Positions 1-6,056 are shown, numbered from the stretch's first letter. The stretch is DNA of 11,402 bases from JAAZLA01 sp964560975 (GCA_964560975.1 CAZLNE010000071.1:1-11402), one strand, 5' to 3'. Notes: a model not told the origin generated them from the letters alone. Made by a program: numbers and translations.

Positions 1-567
1 CAGCTTGAGCTGTGGCCCCCTATACGCCTTGCTGTCATGCTCAAAGGAGACAAAACAATGAAGTATAGAATTGAAGAAAAGGGATCTTTTGAATGCATAG
101 GCATTACCATTAGAACTACCAACACCGATAACCAAAATTTGAGTGTTATTCCTAAGTTCTGGGAGAAAAACGGAAAAGAGGGCGTAGTGGAGGCAATTGC
201 AAAGCACTGCGGAAAAATGGGACTTCTCGGAGTCTGTTACGACTACAATCCAAGAGATGAAACCTTTGCCTACTCAATAGCGGTCGAAAAAGGTAAAGTC
301 GCGCTATCTGAGTTCCCGCAAGGCAGCGGAAGCTTCTCCATTCCTAAGGCATCATACGCAGTCTTTGAAGCGAAGGGACCGAATCCTGAGGCAGTGCAAA
401 AATTATGGAAGGACATCTATGCAGACTGGTTTCCATCATCGGACTATGAACACGCAGGAACACCCGACTTTGAGGTATACCCTATGCAGGACCCAATAGA
501 CCTCCCCGATATGAGTCCCGACTACCGCACCGAAGTATGGATTCCAATAAAAAAGAAAAGTAAGTAA
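1..567 (+). CDS. AraC-family regulator, C-terminal GyrI-like effector-binding domain (5' partial)
   Basis: The frame is open from base 1 to the TAA at 565-567. The usual reading would start at ATG 58 (AAAGGAG at 43-49, 8-nt spacing), giving a 169-residue stand-alone GyrI-like/AraC effector-binding domain. However, the upstream residues read LELWPPIRLAVMLKGD then MKYRIEEK, which resembles the linker joining the two AraC helix-turn-helices to the effector domain in full-length regulators (typically PPI-x(n)-KGD-x-MxYRIE). I therefore read this as the end of a longer transcription factor whose DNA-binding part lies left of the window. The family binds small hydrophobic or cationic effectors through a GyrI-like barrel. 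The visible domain runs from YRIEEKGSFECIGI to EVWIPIKKK, near the start and end of the usual fold. Family call is strong; the choice between stand-alone and full-length is inference. Confidence 0.75.
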   Translation, partial: QLELWPPIRLAVMLKGDKTMKYRIEEKGSFECIGITIRTTNTDNQNLSVIPKFWEKNGKEGVVEAIAKHCGKMGLLGVCYDYNPRDETFAYSIAVEKGKVALSEFPQGSGSFSIPKASYAVFEAKGPNPEAVQKLWKDIYADWFPSSDYEHAGTPDFEVYPMQDPIDLPDMSPDYRTEVWIPIKKKSK

Positions 568-573
568 ACACAT

Positions 574-637
574 GTAGAACAGCATACGGTTCTGCACCGG
601 TAAAGAGGCCTTGCACTGCGCGGGGCCGTTTTTATTT
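574..637 (+). terminator. Rho-independent terminator after the AraC-type gene
   Basis: The main stem pairs 607-614 with 620-627 (8 bp, two of them G-U) around the loop ACTGC. It is followed by G and then TTTTTATTTT at 629-638. A weaker hairpin, 574-580 with 589-595, precedes it. Placement just after the stop codon fits transcription ending before the next promoter. Confidence 0.75.
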
Positions 638-642
638 TAAAT

Positions 643-682
643 CAATACTATTACTTGACAATAGTATTGTTTATTGTAGACT
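643..682 (+). promoter_or_regulatory. Promoter with operator-like dyad upstream of the DinB-fold gene
   Basis: A consensus -35 TTGACA lies at 655-660. The -10 is uncertain: TAGACT at 677-682 has 16-bp spacing, while TATCAT at 682-687 is a better match but 21 bp away. A perfect 10-bp inverted repeat (CAATACTATT at 643-652, AATAGTATTG at 660-669, 7-nt spacer) is centred on the -35 box, the placement expected of a repressor site. The regulator is unknown; the neighbouring AraC-type gene is one candidate. Confidence 0.55.
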
Positions 683-703
683 ATCATAATTAGGAGGGCT
701 CAC

Positions 704-1219
704 ATGGATTCACACACGGTTTTATTTCTCTCTGAGTATAACAAAACTGTCAATAAAAAAATGAACAGTTACATATCAGGGTTAAGTGATGCAGCATGGA
801 CTAAAGATTTTGGCGGATATTTCCCTTCCTTCAAATCTCTTTGCAATCATCTTTATACCTGCGACACAAACTGGCTTAAAAGGTTTTCCAAGCTAAGAAA
901 ATTTACCTTTGTAGAGGGCACAAGTATTCCAGAAGGGTTAAGTTTTTCGACTTACAACATCACTGATATTAACGATTACCTTGCAAAAAGAGAGCTGCTC
1001 GACAAAAAAATAATTGAATTTGCCAATGAACTAAAAAATGAAGACTTAGGAAAAGATTTAACCTATATTGATTCTCACGGTATTGAGTACACAAAAAACA
1101 TGGGTTTATTAATACTGCATATGTTTAACCATGAAACGCATCACCGCGGTATGATATCTTTGTATCTTGATGAATTGAACATAAGCAATGACTTTTCAAA
1201 TATCTATGATATAATCTAG
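704..1219 (+). CDS. DinB/YfiT-fold putative metal-binding protein
   Basis: This 171-residue protein has the length and pattern of the DinB four-helix-bundle family. The candidate metal triad is His49 (in LCNHLY) plus His143 and His147 (NHETHHRG), near the C-terminus as usual. Members include thiol-dependent transferases and damage-inducible proteins, and many have no known substrate; none can be assigned here. The start at ATG 704 is well supported by AGGAGG at 692-697 with 6-nt spacing. The gene has its own promoter and dyad upstream. A TIGR04076-type gene starts 7 nt after the stop, so the two are probably co-transcribed. The family call is good; the substrate is unknown. Confidence 0.85.
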   Translation: MDSHTVLFLSEYNKTVNKKMNSYISGLSDAAWTKDFGGYFPSFKSLCNHLYTCDTNWLKRFSKLRKFTFVEGTSIPEGLSFSTYNITDINDYLAKRELLDKKIIEFANELKNEDLGKDLTYIDSHGIEYTKNMGLLILHMFNHETHHRGMISLYLDELNISNDFSNIYDII

Positions 1220-1226
1220 GTAATAT

Positions 1227-1574
1227 ATGAAAAAATGGTACGCTGAAGAATATGAATGGGAAATAGAAGTAACCGGCTTCTTACGAGGCGATCACACAGA
1301 GCGCTACTGCCGTAATGGTGAAGAAATAGGGGACAAATATACCTGCACCTACGGCTGTCCTGTCAATAAAGACGGACAGGGCATCTGTTCTAAAACAATG
1401 ATGCTTATGTTCCCGGTTATGGAAGCGGTCAGAAGCGGTGGAGACCTTGAAAACATCGGCGGAAGCGGAAAGTACACAAAAGACATTGTATGTCCCGACG
1501 GCTGCGTTTTATTTAAGATGACTGCAAAGAAGACAGGAAACGAAAATTTCCATAAAGGAAAATTTTTCGGTTAG
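1227..1574 (+). CDS. TIGR04076-type cysteine-rich small protein
   Basis: This 115-residue protein has six cysteines (C28, C40, C44, C54, C89, C93). The features I recall from the TIGR04076 family are the IGDKY turn after the first Cys, a GICS segment, a central helix rich in hydrophobics with GGD, and a late CPDGCVLFKM strand. The paired cysteines C40/C44 and C89/C93 could bind metal, though that is inference. The function of the family is unknown. It lies 7 nt after the DinB-fold gene with only a weak Shine-Dalgarno (TAGGT), so it probably depends on translation of the upstream gene. An extra N-terminal stretch (residues 1-20, Trp/Glu rich) precedes the usual core. Confidence 0.7.
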   Translation: MKKWYAEEYEWEIEVTGFLRGDHTERYCRNGEEIGDKYTCTYGCPVNKDGQGICSKTMMLMFPVMEAVRSGGDLENIGGSGKYTKDIVCPDGCVLFKMTAKKTGNENFHKGKFFG

Positions 1575-1618
1575 GATATACGAATCGGTACTCAGTGTTT
1601 ATAACATAAGAAGTTAGT

Positions 1619-2059
1619 ATGAAAAAGTCTTTTCTTTTAATTAGTGCAGTATTGACAGTAGGATTTTTTGTTACCAGCTGTGATTCACTTTTTAATTCAG
1701 CTGGTCAAAATCCGGTTAAAAACACAACATGGGTTTTTGATGAAACAGAAATAGAGAATGCTGTTAATCCATGTATTTATACCCTCTCCTTTACTGACAC
1801 AACAGTTTCCTTACAAGTAGAAGATGGCGAGAATAGCGAGCTTTTATTTGCAGAGGGCTCATACAACTATATGAGCGAAAAGGTCACAGGCTCGTTAACG
1901 GTTTCAAGTTATAATAAAGACTCTCCTGAGGACTTCCTTGCATCTAGTAACGGACAAAGCTTAACATGTAACGGTAGTGTAGAAGATACTGTAATTAGTA
2001 TGAGCTTCACAAATGTGCAAGATAGTAGTATCAACATTATTCCTTTTTTCAAGCAATAG
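1619..2059 (+). CDS. Small secreted lipoprotein, function unknown
   Basis: This 146-residue protein has a typical lipoprotein signal: MKKSF start, hydrophobic core at residues 5-18, and a lipobox ending VTSC with Cys21 as the lipidated residue. The mature part is Ser/Thr/Asp rich and predicted to be mostly beta strand (NTTWVF, CIYTLSF, KVTGSLTV, VISMSFTN), like small lipocalin-type or beta-sandwich lipoproteins, but I do not recognise a named family. The Shine-Dalgarno is weak (AAGAAG at 1608-1613, 5-nt spacing). No convincing -35 was found, only TATAAC at 1600-1605, so it may be read from the DinB promoter. A strong terminator follows. Confidence 0.75.
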   Translation: MKKSFLLISAVLTVGFFVTSCDSLFNSAGQNPVKNTTWVFDETEIENAVNPCIYTLSFTDTTVSLQVEDGENSELLFAEGSYNYMSEKVTGSLTVSSYNKDSPEDFLASSNGQSLTCNGSVEDTVISMSFTNVQDSSINIIPFFKQ

Positions 2060-2081
2060 TACCTTTCATAACTCCCAAAGG

Positions 2082-2105
2082 GCCGGCGCTACGCCGGCTT
2101 TTTTT
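2082..2105 (+). terminator. Rho-independent terminator after the lipoprotein gene
   Basis: A perfect 7-bp GC-only stem (GCCGGCG at 2082-2088, CGCCGGC at 2092-2098) with loop CTA is followed directly by seven T at 2099-2105. This is the clearest one-way terminator in the window. Confidence 0.93.
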
Positions 2106-2107
2106 CC

Positions 2108-2136
2108 TTGCATTAAAAAACTTTCCGGTATAAAAT
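2108..2136 (+). promoter_or_regulatory. Predicted promoter of the DUF4256-DUF3788 pair
   Basis: TTGCAT at 2108-2113 and TAAAAT at 2131-2136 are 17 bp apart, directly after the preceding terminator. Transcription would start about 50 nt before the DUF4256 start codon. Confidence 0.5.
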
Positions 2137-2193
2137 ATTGAATATGCTCTTGTGCTGCCACAATGCTTTTCACCGTAAAGGAGAAATCTTTAT

Positions 2194-2514
2194 ATGGGTA
2201 TAACAATTCCTTTCTTAATATCGATTCTTGAAAAACGATTTATTGAACACAAAGAACGGCATCCCGACTTAGATTGGGGTTTTGTAAAGCTAATGTTAAC
2301 ATCAAATGAAAATACGTTAACAACTATAGGTAAAATGGAAGAAACCGGCGNNNNNNNNNNNNNNNNNNNNNNNNNNNNNNNNNNNNNNNNNNNNNNNNNN
2401 NNNNNNNNNNNNNNNNNNNNNNNNNNNNNNNNNNNNNNNNNNNNNNNNNNCGGCGCCGAATCATATTACTCTGTGCGGGGATTTAGAGGAGTTCTAAAAA
2501 TATGGAAACAATAA
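2194..2514 (+). CDS. DUF4256 family protein (interrupted by an assembly gap)
   Basis: The left part (52 residues) has the family's N-terminal pattern LISILEKRFIEHKERH...DLDWGFVK...GKMEETG. The right part has the very characteristic C-terminal GAESYYSVRGFRG. The function is unknown. From memory the family is about 185 residues with roughly 110 between these two motifs, but the gap holds only 100 N (33 codons), so the apparent 106-residue reading is an artefact of the placeholder. The start at ATG 2194 follows AAAGGAG at 2177-2183 (10-nt spacing). The end overlaps the next gene by 13 nt. Whether the gene is intact cannot be judged from this sequence. Confidence 0.8.
   Translation: MGITIPFLISILEKRFIEHKERHPDLDWGFVKLMLTSNENTLTTIGKMEETGXXXXXXXXXXXXXXXXXXXXXXXXXXXXXXXXXXGAESYYSVRGFRGVLKIWKQ
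2351..2450. other. Assembly gap (100 N)
   Basis: Exactly 100 N, the usual placeholder for a scaffold join of unknown size. From the DUF4256 family pattern the real missing sequence is probably near 330-340 nt. Downstream distances in this window are therefore likely underestimated. Confidence 0.95.
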
Positions 2515-2927
2515 ACACCATTGAATTAATAGATGAATCTGTGTACCCGGATGAGAAAGTTCTGCAATACGTACTGGGGAATTCATACTCTGCATATTGT
2601 GAACTTATAAAATTACTTGCACAAAAAAACATGGAAGGCGAATGGCGTTATTACAAGGACGGAAAGGCCTGGCTCTGCAAGGTACAGTATAAGAAAAAAA
2701 CAATTGTCTGGATGTCTGCTTGGAAAGGCTTCATGCAGGCGACAGTATATGTTATGGATCGTCACCTTGAAGGGCTATTGGGTTTAAATATCAGTGTAAA
2801 AACAAAAGAAAAAATTGCTAACACGAAAAATGTAGGAAAATCAAAACCGTGCATTTTTGAAGTAAGGGATTCTGGTATATTAACTGATATTGAAAAGGTT
2901 ATAGATTATAAGATTGCAGCGAAGTAG
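2502..2927 (+). CDS. DUF3788 family protein
   Basis: This 141-residue protein matches the DUF3788 pattern: an N-terminal helix followed by EWRYYKDGKAWLCKV, a Lys-rich strand then IVWMSAWKGFMQATVYV, and a C-terminal helix IEKVIDYKIAAK. The family has no established function; members are small cytoplasmic proteins often found beside other accessory domain genes. The start at ATG 2502 lies inside the end of the DUF4256 gene (13-nt overlap in another frame). Its Shine-Dalgarno AGAGGAG (2485-2491) sits in the DUF4256 coding sequence, so the two are co-transcribed and probably translationally coupled. A tandem repeat array begins 3 nt after the stop codon. Confidence 0.8.
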   Translation: METINTIELIDESVYPDEKVLQYVLGNSYSAYCELIKLLAQKNMEGEWRYYKDGKAWLCKVQYKKKTIVWMSAWKGFMQATVYVMDRHLEGLLGLNISVKTKEKIANTKNVGKSKPCIFEVRDSGILTDIEKVIDYKIAAK

Positions 2928-2930
2928 AAA

Positions 2931-3000
2931 TTACCACAGATGGACATAGATAGACACAGATAAATTTATCCGCAAATTACAGGATGAACGCAGATGAAGG
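2931..3000 (+). repeat. CACAGATnnA tandem array after the DUF3788 gene
   Basis: Three exact 10-bp periods occur at 2935-2964: CACAGATGGA, CATAGATAGA, CACAGATAAA. They are preceded by TTAC and followed to about 3000 by degenerate units (CGCAAATTA, CAGGATGAA, CGCAGATGAA). The array starts 3 nt after the stop codon and reads in the same direction as the gene. It is the clearest example of the repeat family also seen at 3088, 4341, 9911, 11085 and 11224. Confidence 0.8.
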
Positions 3001-3052
3001 AAATCATAAAGTTTAAAAATGGATAGAAATAGAATGATTTTAAGAAACGTTC

Positions 3053-3078
3053 AAATAGTTATAGATATGAAACTATTT
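3053..3078. repeat. Short inverted repeat
   Basis: AAATAGTT (3053-3060) and AACTATTT (3071-3078) form a perfect 8-bp AT-rich inverted repeat with a 10-nt spacer, upstream of the DUF6273 gene. It could be an operator or the centre of the repeat-bounded unit 2931-3121. The rest of 2928-3138 holds no gene I can support. Confidence 0.45.
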
Positions 3079-3087
3079 ATATAGTAC

Positions 3088-3121
3088 ATCATCTGTGCAC
3101 TTCTACGCAATCTGTGGATAA
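3088..3121 (-). repeat. CACAGATnnA repeat, inverted copy
   Basis: Read on the minus strand this is TATCCACAGATTGCG followed by GTGCACAGATGATG, two CACAGAT units about 19 bp apart. Together with the plus-strand array at 2931 it bounds about 190 bp with inverted ends (TTACCACAGAT against TTATCCACAGAT). Confidence 0.65.
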
Positions 3122-3138
3122 TAAGGAGAAATGAAATA

Positions 3139-3756
3139 ATGAACATTGGCGATGATTTTTTATTTGGAAAGTACACATGGCAGATTCTCGACATTAAAGA
3201 AGATGCAATGCTTCTCATTACTAAAGAAATAATTGAGCAGCGCGATTATCATACTAAAAAAGAAGCGGTAACCTGGGAGAATTCAGAAATAAGAAATTTT
3301 TTAAACACAGAGTTTCTTGAAAGATTTAGTGAAAGCGAAGCAGAAAGAATTATTCCCGTACTACATAAAAACCCCGGAAACCCTTGGTATGGAAGCGAAG
3401 GCGGCAGCGACACTAGAGACAAAGTGTTTTTACTGTCTTTGGATGAATGCGTCAGATCATATTTCGGCGACAGCAGCAGGCTTTTAGATAACCCGAAACC
3501 AAACCAGAGGTACTGGTTTGACCGCAAAGATGAAAACAACAGTAAAAGAATGGCGCCCTTTATGGGCGGCGGCTGGTGGTGGTGGACACGCACCCCGGGA
3601 AAAAACAACAAGGTAGCAGTGTATATTCACGGAGACGGCAACATAGGCATACAGGGTAACGGCATCTGTAAAACGTCGTTCAATACGCTTCACAGCAGGA
3701 CACAAAGCAATGAAGGCGGGCTCCGTCCTGCACTTTGGATAAAAGGGTACAAATGA
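3139..3756 (+). CDS. DUF6273 domain protein with a WWWW run
   Basis: This 205-residue protein covers a whole DUF6273 domain: FGKYTWQIL near the start, VTWENSEIRNFLNTEF at residues 44-59, DKVFLLSLDE in the middle, WWTRTPG at 148-154 and a closing GLRPALWIKG. Such domains are common in gut-type bacteria and look like a C-type-lectin-like fold. No signal peptide is visible, so it is probably cytoplasmic here. Function is unknown. The motif usually written W-W-L-R-S-P-G appears as four consecutive Trp (146-149) encoded by a perfect (TGG)4 at 3574-3585. The start at ATG 3139 follows AAGGAG at 3123-3128 (10 nt). The stop overlaps the next gene (ATGA). Confidence 0.82.
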   Translation: MNIGDDFLFGKYTWQILDIKEDAMLLITKEIIEQRDYHTKKEAVTWENSEIRNFLNTEFLERFSESEAERIIPVLHKNPGNPWYGSEGGSDTRDKVFLLSLDECVRSYFGDSSRLLDNPKPNQRYWFDRKDENNSKRMAPFMGGGWWWWTRTPGKNNKVAVYIHGDGNIGIQGNGICKTSFNTLHSRTQSNEGGLRPALWIKGYK

Positions 3757-4325
3757 AAACAACAATCATAAATGGAAGCCCCCGAAGTAACGGAAGCACC
3801 GCGATGATCATTAATAAAATTCTAGAAGGAATGAATATCAGCAGGGCTGATACTACCTCTTTCTGTTTAGGACAAACAAAGATTAATTACTGCCTCGGCT
3901 GCAAGGATTGTTACAAAACCGGCAAGTGCATTCAGCGCGATGATGTTGATAAAATAATGCAAAGCATAATTGAGTCTGATCTTATTGTAATCGGCTCACC
4001 ATCGTATTGGGGAGATATTACCGGGCAGTTAAAAGTTTTCTTTGACCGTAACACCCCTTTTTCAGACACAAATCTGAACGAACACAAGAGGGTTATTCCG
4101 ACGGGTAAAAAAGGGCTTTCGATTGCAGTACGCGCAGGAACAACAGAAAGAGAAAACATACATATTGTAGAATCAATAGAACATTACTTCGGTCATTTAC
4201 ACATAACACCGATCGGTAAGTTTTCATGCACTGGTATAGATACCTTTGAAGATTTAATGAATAGAGAAGATTATATAAGAAACGCATTTGAATATGGAAA
4301 ATATTTGAGAACAAAAATTTACTAA
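3753..4325 (+). CDS. Flavodoxin-fold NAD(P)H-dependent reductase, iron-sulfur flavoprotein-like
   Basis: This 190-residue protein has the FMN phosphate loop GSPRSNGST at residues 8-16, and GSPSYWGDITGQLKVFFDR at 81-99 with the YWGD flavin-contact segment. Cysteines 47, 50, 53 and 59 form CX2CX2CX5C, the compact motif that binds a 4Fe-4S cluster in archaeal-type iron-sulfur flavoproteins (Isf). The likely role is two-electron reduction of a small substrate or electron transfer; partners are unknown. An upstream TTG at 3735 is possible, but ATG 3753 is preferred: it overlaps the DUF6273 stop as ATGA and has AAAAGGG at 3741-3747. An FMN reductase without a cluster is the alternative. Confidence 0.82.
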   Translation: MKTTIINGSPRSNGSTAMIINKILEGMNISRADTTSFCLGQTKINYCLGCKDCYKTGKCIQRDDVDKIMQSIIESDLIVIGSPSYWGDITGQLKVFFDRNTPFSDTNLNEHKRVIPTGKKGLSIAVRAGTTERENIHIVESIEHYFGHLHITPIGKFSCTGIDTFEDLMNREDYIRNAFEYGKYLRTKIY

Positions 4326-4335
4326 AGGATTATAT

Positions 4336-4370
4336 TTATCCACAGATTACGCAGATTCCACAGATGTTGG
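4336..4370 (+). repeat. CACAGATnnA repeat after the flavoprotein gene
   Basis: TTATC is followed by three 9-bp units, CACAGATTA (4341-4349), CGCAGATTC (4350-4358) and CACAGATGT (4359-4367). It begins about 10 nt after the stop codon, in the direction of the gene. Its last ATG (4364) is in frame with the next gene but lacks a ribosome-binding site, so I did not use it as a start. Confidence 0.7.
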
Positions 4371-4381
4371 CGAGGAAAATT

Positions 4382-4792
4382 ATGAACGGAAAAGATGTCA
4401 GAATCGGTGCGTGCATTTATGCAGAGAATATGGAGAAAATGGTAAAATTTTACCGCGATACATTAGGCTTCGAAGCAAAATGGGACGGCGGAGATTTTGC
4501 AGAATTTGAAACAGCAAATGGATATCTGTCTTTTTTTATGTACAGTCGAAAAGCTTTTGCTGAGGCAATCAATGAAACGTACATTTCTCCTAAGGGAATT
4601 AATCAAACCTTCGAAATTGCGCTTTGGCTTCCAACCTTTGCCGATGTTGATGCAGAGTATGCGCGTCTGGCTAAACTTGGTGTACAATTCCCGACAGGAG
4701 AGCCTCAGACCTTTTCGTTTGGAATCAGAAATTTTTATGCAGCTGACCCGGAAGGCAATCTTCTTGAAATAGGAAGCTGGAAGGACAAATAA
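4382..4792 (+). CDS. VOC superfamily (glyoxalase/bleomycin-resistance fold) protein
   Basis: This 136-residue protein has two beta-alpha-beta-beta-beta halves: RIGACIYAENMEKMVKFYRDTLGF at the N-terminus and RNFYAADPEGNLLEIGSW at the C-terminus. Glu129 sits at the usual metal-ligand position of the last strand. VOC proteins include glyoxalases, dioxygenases and antibiotic-binding proteins; the substrate cannot be told here. ATG 4382 is chosen over 4364 because GAGGA at 4372-4376 serves it, and because 4364 lies in a repeat and would add residues not seen in the family. The next gene starts 1 nt after the stop codon. Confidence 0.85.
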   Translation: MNGKDVRIGACIYAENMEKMVKFYRDTLGFEAKWDGGDFAEFETANGYLSFFMYSRKAFAEAINETYISPKGINQTFEIALWLPTFADVDAEYARLAKLGVQFPTGEPQTFSFGIRNFYAADPEGNLLEIGSWKDK

Positions 4793-4793
4793 T

Positions 4794-5504
4794 ATGCTCA
4801 ATATATCTCTCGAGGCAAAAAAAATATACCCGGACTTAACTGCCGGGATAATGATTATCAGTAATATAAACAATAGGTATCTTAATAATAGGATGGAAAC
4901 AGAAAGCAGAACCTTAGAGAATACCATTAAGAAAACGTATGAAGGCGTTGATAGAAAGTATGCAGCCGGTACCGATGTTATGAGCGCATACTGTTCATAT
5001 TATAAAAAATTCACTAAAACCTATCATGTTCTGCTGCAATTAGAATCAATAGCATTTAAGAATAAACAAATCAGCCCTGTTTCACCAATTGTTCAATCAA
5101 TGTTCATGGGAGAATTGAAAAATCATTTTTTAACCGCCGTACACGATTTTTCCTGCATAGAAAATCCCTTAGTTCTTGACTGCTCAAACGGGACAGAGGA
5201 TTTTATCTGCTTTAACGGAGAAAAAAAGATACTAAAAAAAAGCGATCTATATATAAAGGATACTAAAACAATCATATCGGCTATTTTATACGGTATGGAT
5301 GAAACTACTAAAGTAACCGAAAATACTTCATCCGCCTTATATACCGTCTATGTTCCTTTTAAAACTCCGCGCGGGAAAATTGAAGAGCACCTAACTGATA
5401 CGGCCGCATATTTGAAACTCAATGATGAAAGTATCAGTATTGATTATCTAAATGTAATAGAGTGCCCCTTTATTTATAATACAAAAGGACATCAGAAAAA
5501 ATAA
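4794..5504 (+). CDS. Stand-alone B3/B4 (PheT-like) tRNA-binding domain protein
   Basis: This 236-residue protein matches free-standing B3/B4 domains, homologous to the editing domain of the phenylalanyl-tRNA synthetase beta chain. Landmarks are YPDLTAGIMIISNINN at the N-terminus, AYCSYYKKFTKTYHVLLQLE, then ISPVSPIVQSMFMGELKN, and DETTKVTENTSSALYTVYVPF near the end. Such proteins are thought to hydrolyse mischarged tRNA or act on related substrates, but few are characterised and none is assigned to a defined reaction here. The start is 1 nt after the VOC gene and served by AAGGA at 4781-4785, so the pair is co-translated. It closes the 3139-5504 gene run before a bidirectional terminator. Confidence 0.75.
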   Translation: MLNISLEAKKIYPDLTAGIMIISNINNRYLNNRMETESRTLENTIKKTYEGVDRKYAAGTDVMSAYCSYYKKFTKTYHVLLQLESIAFKNKQISPVSPIVQSMFMGELKNHFLTAVHDFSCIENPLVLDCSNGTEDFICFNGEKKILKKSDLYIKDTKTIISAILYGMDETTKVTENTSSALYTVYVPFKTPRGKIEEHLTDTAAYLKLNDESISIDYLNVIECPFIYNTKGHQKK

Positions 5505-5595
5505 AATTATGGACAGGAATATAAGGATTACTGCAGAAAAGTGAACAGATGTATACCCTGGTTTCCAAGGAGAAAAAGAAATTGAACAATGAGTC

Positions 5596-5634
5596 AAAAA
5601 AAACAAAGTCAGCAAGCATGCTGACTTTGTTTTC
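5596..5634. terminator. Bidirectional Rho-independent terminator
   Basis: A 15-bp perfect stem (5600-5614 with 5619-5633, loop AGCA) is flanked by A-runs on the left and TTTT on the right. Read on either strand it gives a stem plus a T-tract; the tract is longer on the minus strand (eight T). It separates the convergent B3/B4 and HU genes. Confidence 0.92.
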
Positions 5635-5646
5635 TGCACTTAGTTC

Positions 5647-5655
5647 GGAGGTGAT
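5647..5655 (-). promoter_or_regulatory. Anti-Shine-Dalgarno-like sequence in the HU 3' region
   Basis: The minus strand reads ATCACCTCC, the same as the 3' tail of 16S rRNA. It lies between the HU stop codon and the terminator, so it should be in the HU transcript. On the plus strand it is a 9-nt perfect Shine-Dalgarno (GGAGGTGAT) with no start codon at a usable distance and no gene behind it. Confidence 0.4.
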
Positions 5656-5677
5656 TTCTTAATTATAAAAAATTTTT

Positions 5678-5956
5678 CTACTTTTTATTTACTTTGTCTT
5701 TCAGAGCTGTTCCAGCCTTAAAACGGACATTTTTGGACGCTGCAATTTTAATTTCTTTACCAGTTTTCGGGTTTCTTCCTGTTCTAGCAGCTCTTTTTCC
5801 TACTTTAAATGAACCAAAACCAATTAAAGTAACATCGTCGCCCTTTGTCAAAGCTTTTGAAACGTTTTCTGTAAAAGCCTTTAAGAAAGCTTCTGTATCT
5901 TTCTTTGTTAATTTAGCATCTGCAGCAATTGCATCGATCAATTCTGATTTGTTCAT
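5678..5956 (-). CDS. HU-family DNA-binding protein
   Basis: This complete 92-residue nucleoid protein runs from MNKSELIDAIA, through the dimerisation helices and GFGSFKV (residues 46-52), to the DNA-gripping arm RAARTGRNPKTGKEIKI with its intercalating-Pro region NPKTG, and a short basic tail. Length and motifs are those of bacterial HU, which bends DNA non-specifically as a dimer. The start is supported by GAGAGGA at 5961-5967 on the minus strand. A promoter is predicted at 5988-6016. It is divergent from copA and convergent with the B3/B4 gene. It is the most conserved housekeeping gene in the window. Confidence 0.97.
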   Translation of the reverse strand: MNKSELIDAIAADAKLTKKDTEAFLKAFTENVSKALTKGDDVTLIGFGSFKVGKRAARTGRNPKTGKEIKIAASKNVRFKAGTALKDKVNKK

Positions 5957-5987
5957 GTTATCCTCTCAATAAAATTATTATCATTAA

Positions 5988-6016
5988 ATTATTCCCTGAA
6001 ATAGCAATAATTGCAA
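5988..6016 (-). promoter_or_regulatory. Predicted HU promoter
   Basis: On the minus strand, TTGCAA (6011-6016) and AATAAT (5988-5993) are 17 bp apart, about 30 nt before the Shine-Dalgarno. A second TTGCAA lies at 6024-6029, so an alternative -35 is possible. Confidence 0.5.
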
Positions 6017-6056
6017 GCTTTTTTTGCAAATTCTTTCTATATTTAAATTCCAACTA

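Noticed and set aside
2931..3121. CRISPR array
   Set aside because: The repeats are only 9-10 bp, head to tail without unique spacers, and partly inverted.
3131..3139. Two-codon frame ATG-AAA-TAA overlapping the DUF6273 start (TAATG)
   Set aside because: The Shine-Dalgarno is only 2 nt away from this ATG and fits the next one better; probably chance.
3568..3750. Diversity-generating retroelement variable region in the DUF6273 gene
   Set aside because: The lectin-like C-terminus prompted the idea, but there is no template repeat and no reverse transcriptase in the window.
3249..3765. Two long minus-strand open frames opposite the DUF6273 gene
   Set aside because: They are antisense shadows of a clear plus-strand family member; their Pro/Ser/Phe-rich products have no recognisable domain.
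4463..4927. 154-residue minus-strand open frame across the VOC and B3/B4 genes
   Set aside because: It overlaps two well-supported plus-strand genes and has no domain pattern.
5448..5639. 63-residue minus-strand open frame between B3/B4 and HU
   Set aside because: It starts inside the terminator stem, overlaps the end of the B3/B4 gene and has no ribosome-binding site.
5549..5662. Small plus-strand frame starting MYTLVSKEKKK
   Set aside because: It runs through the bidirectional terminator and has no Shine-Dalgarno before its ATG.
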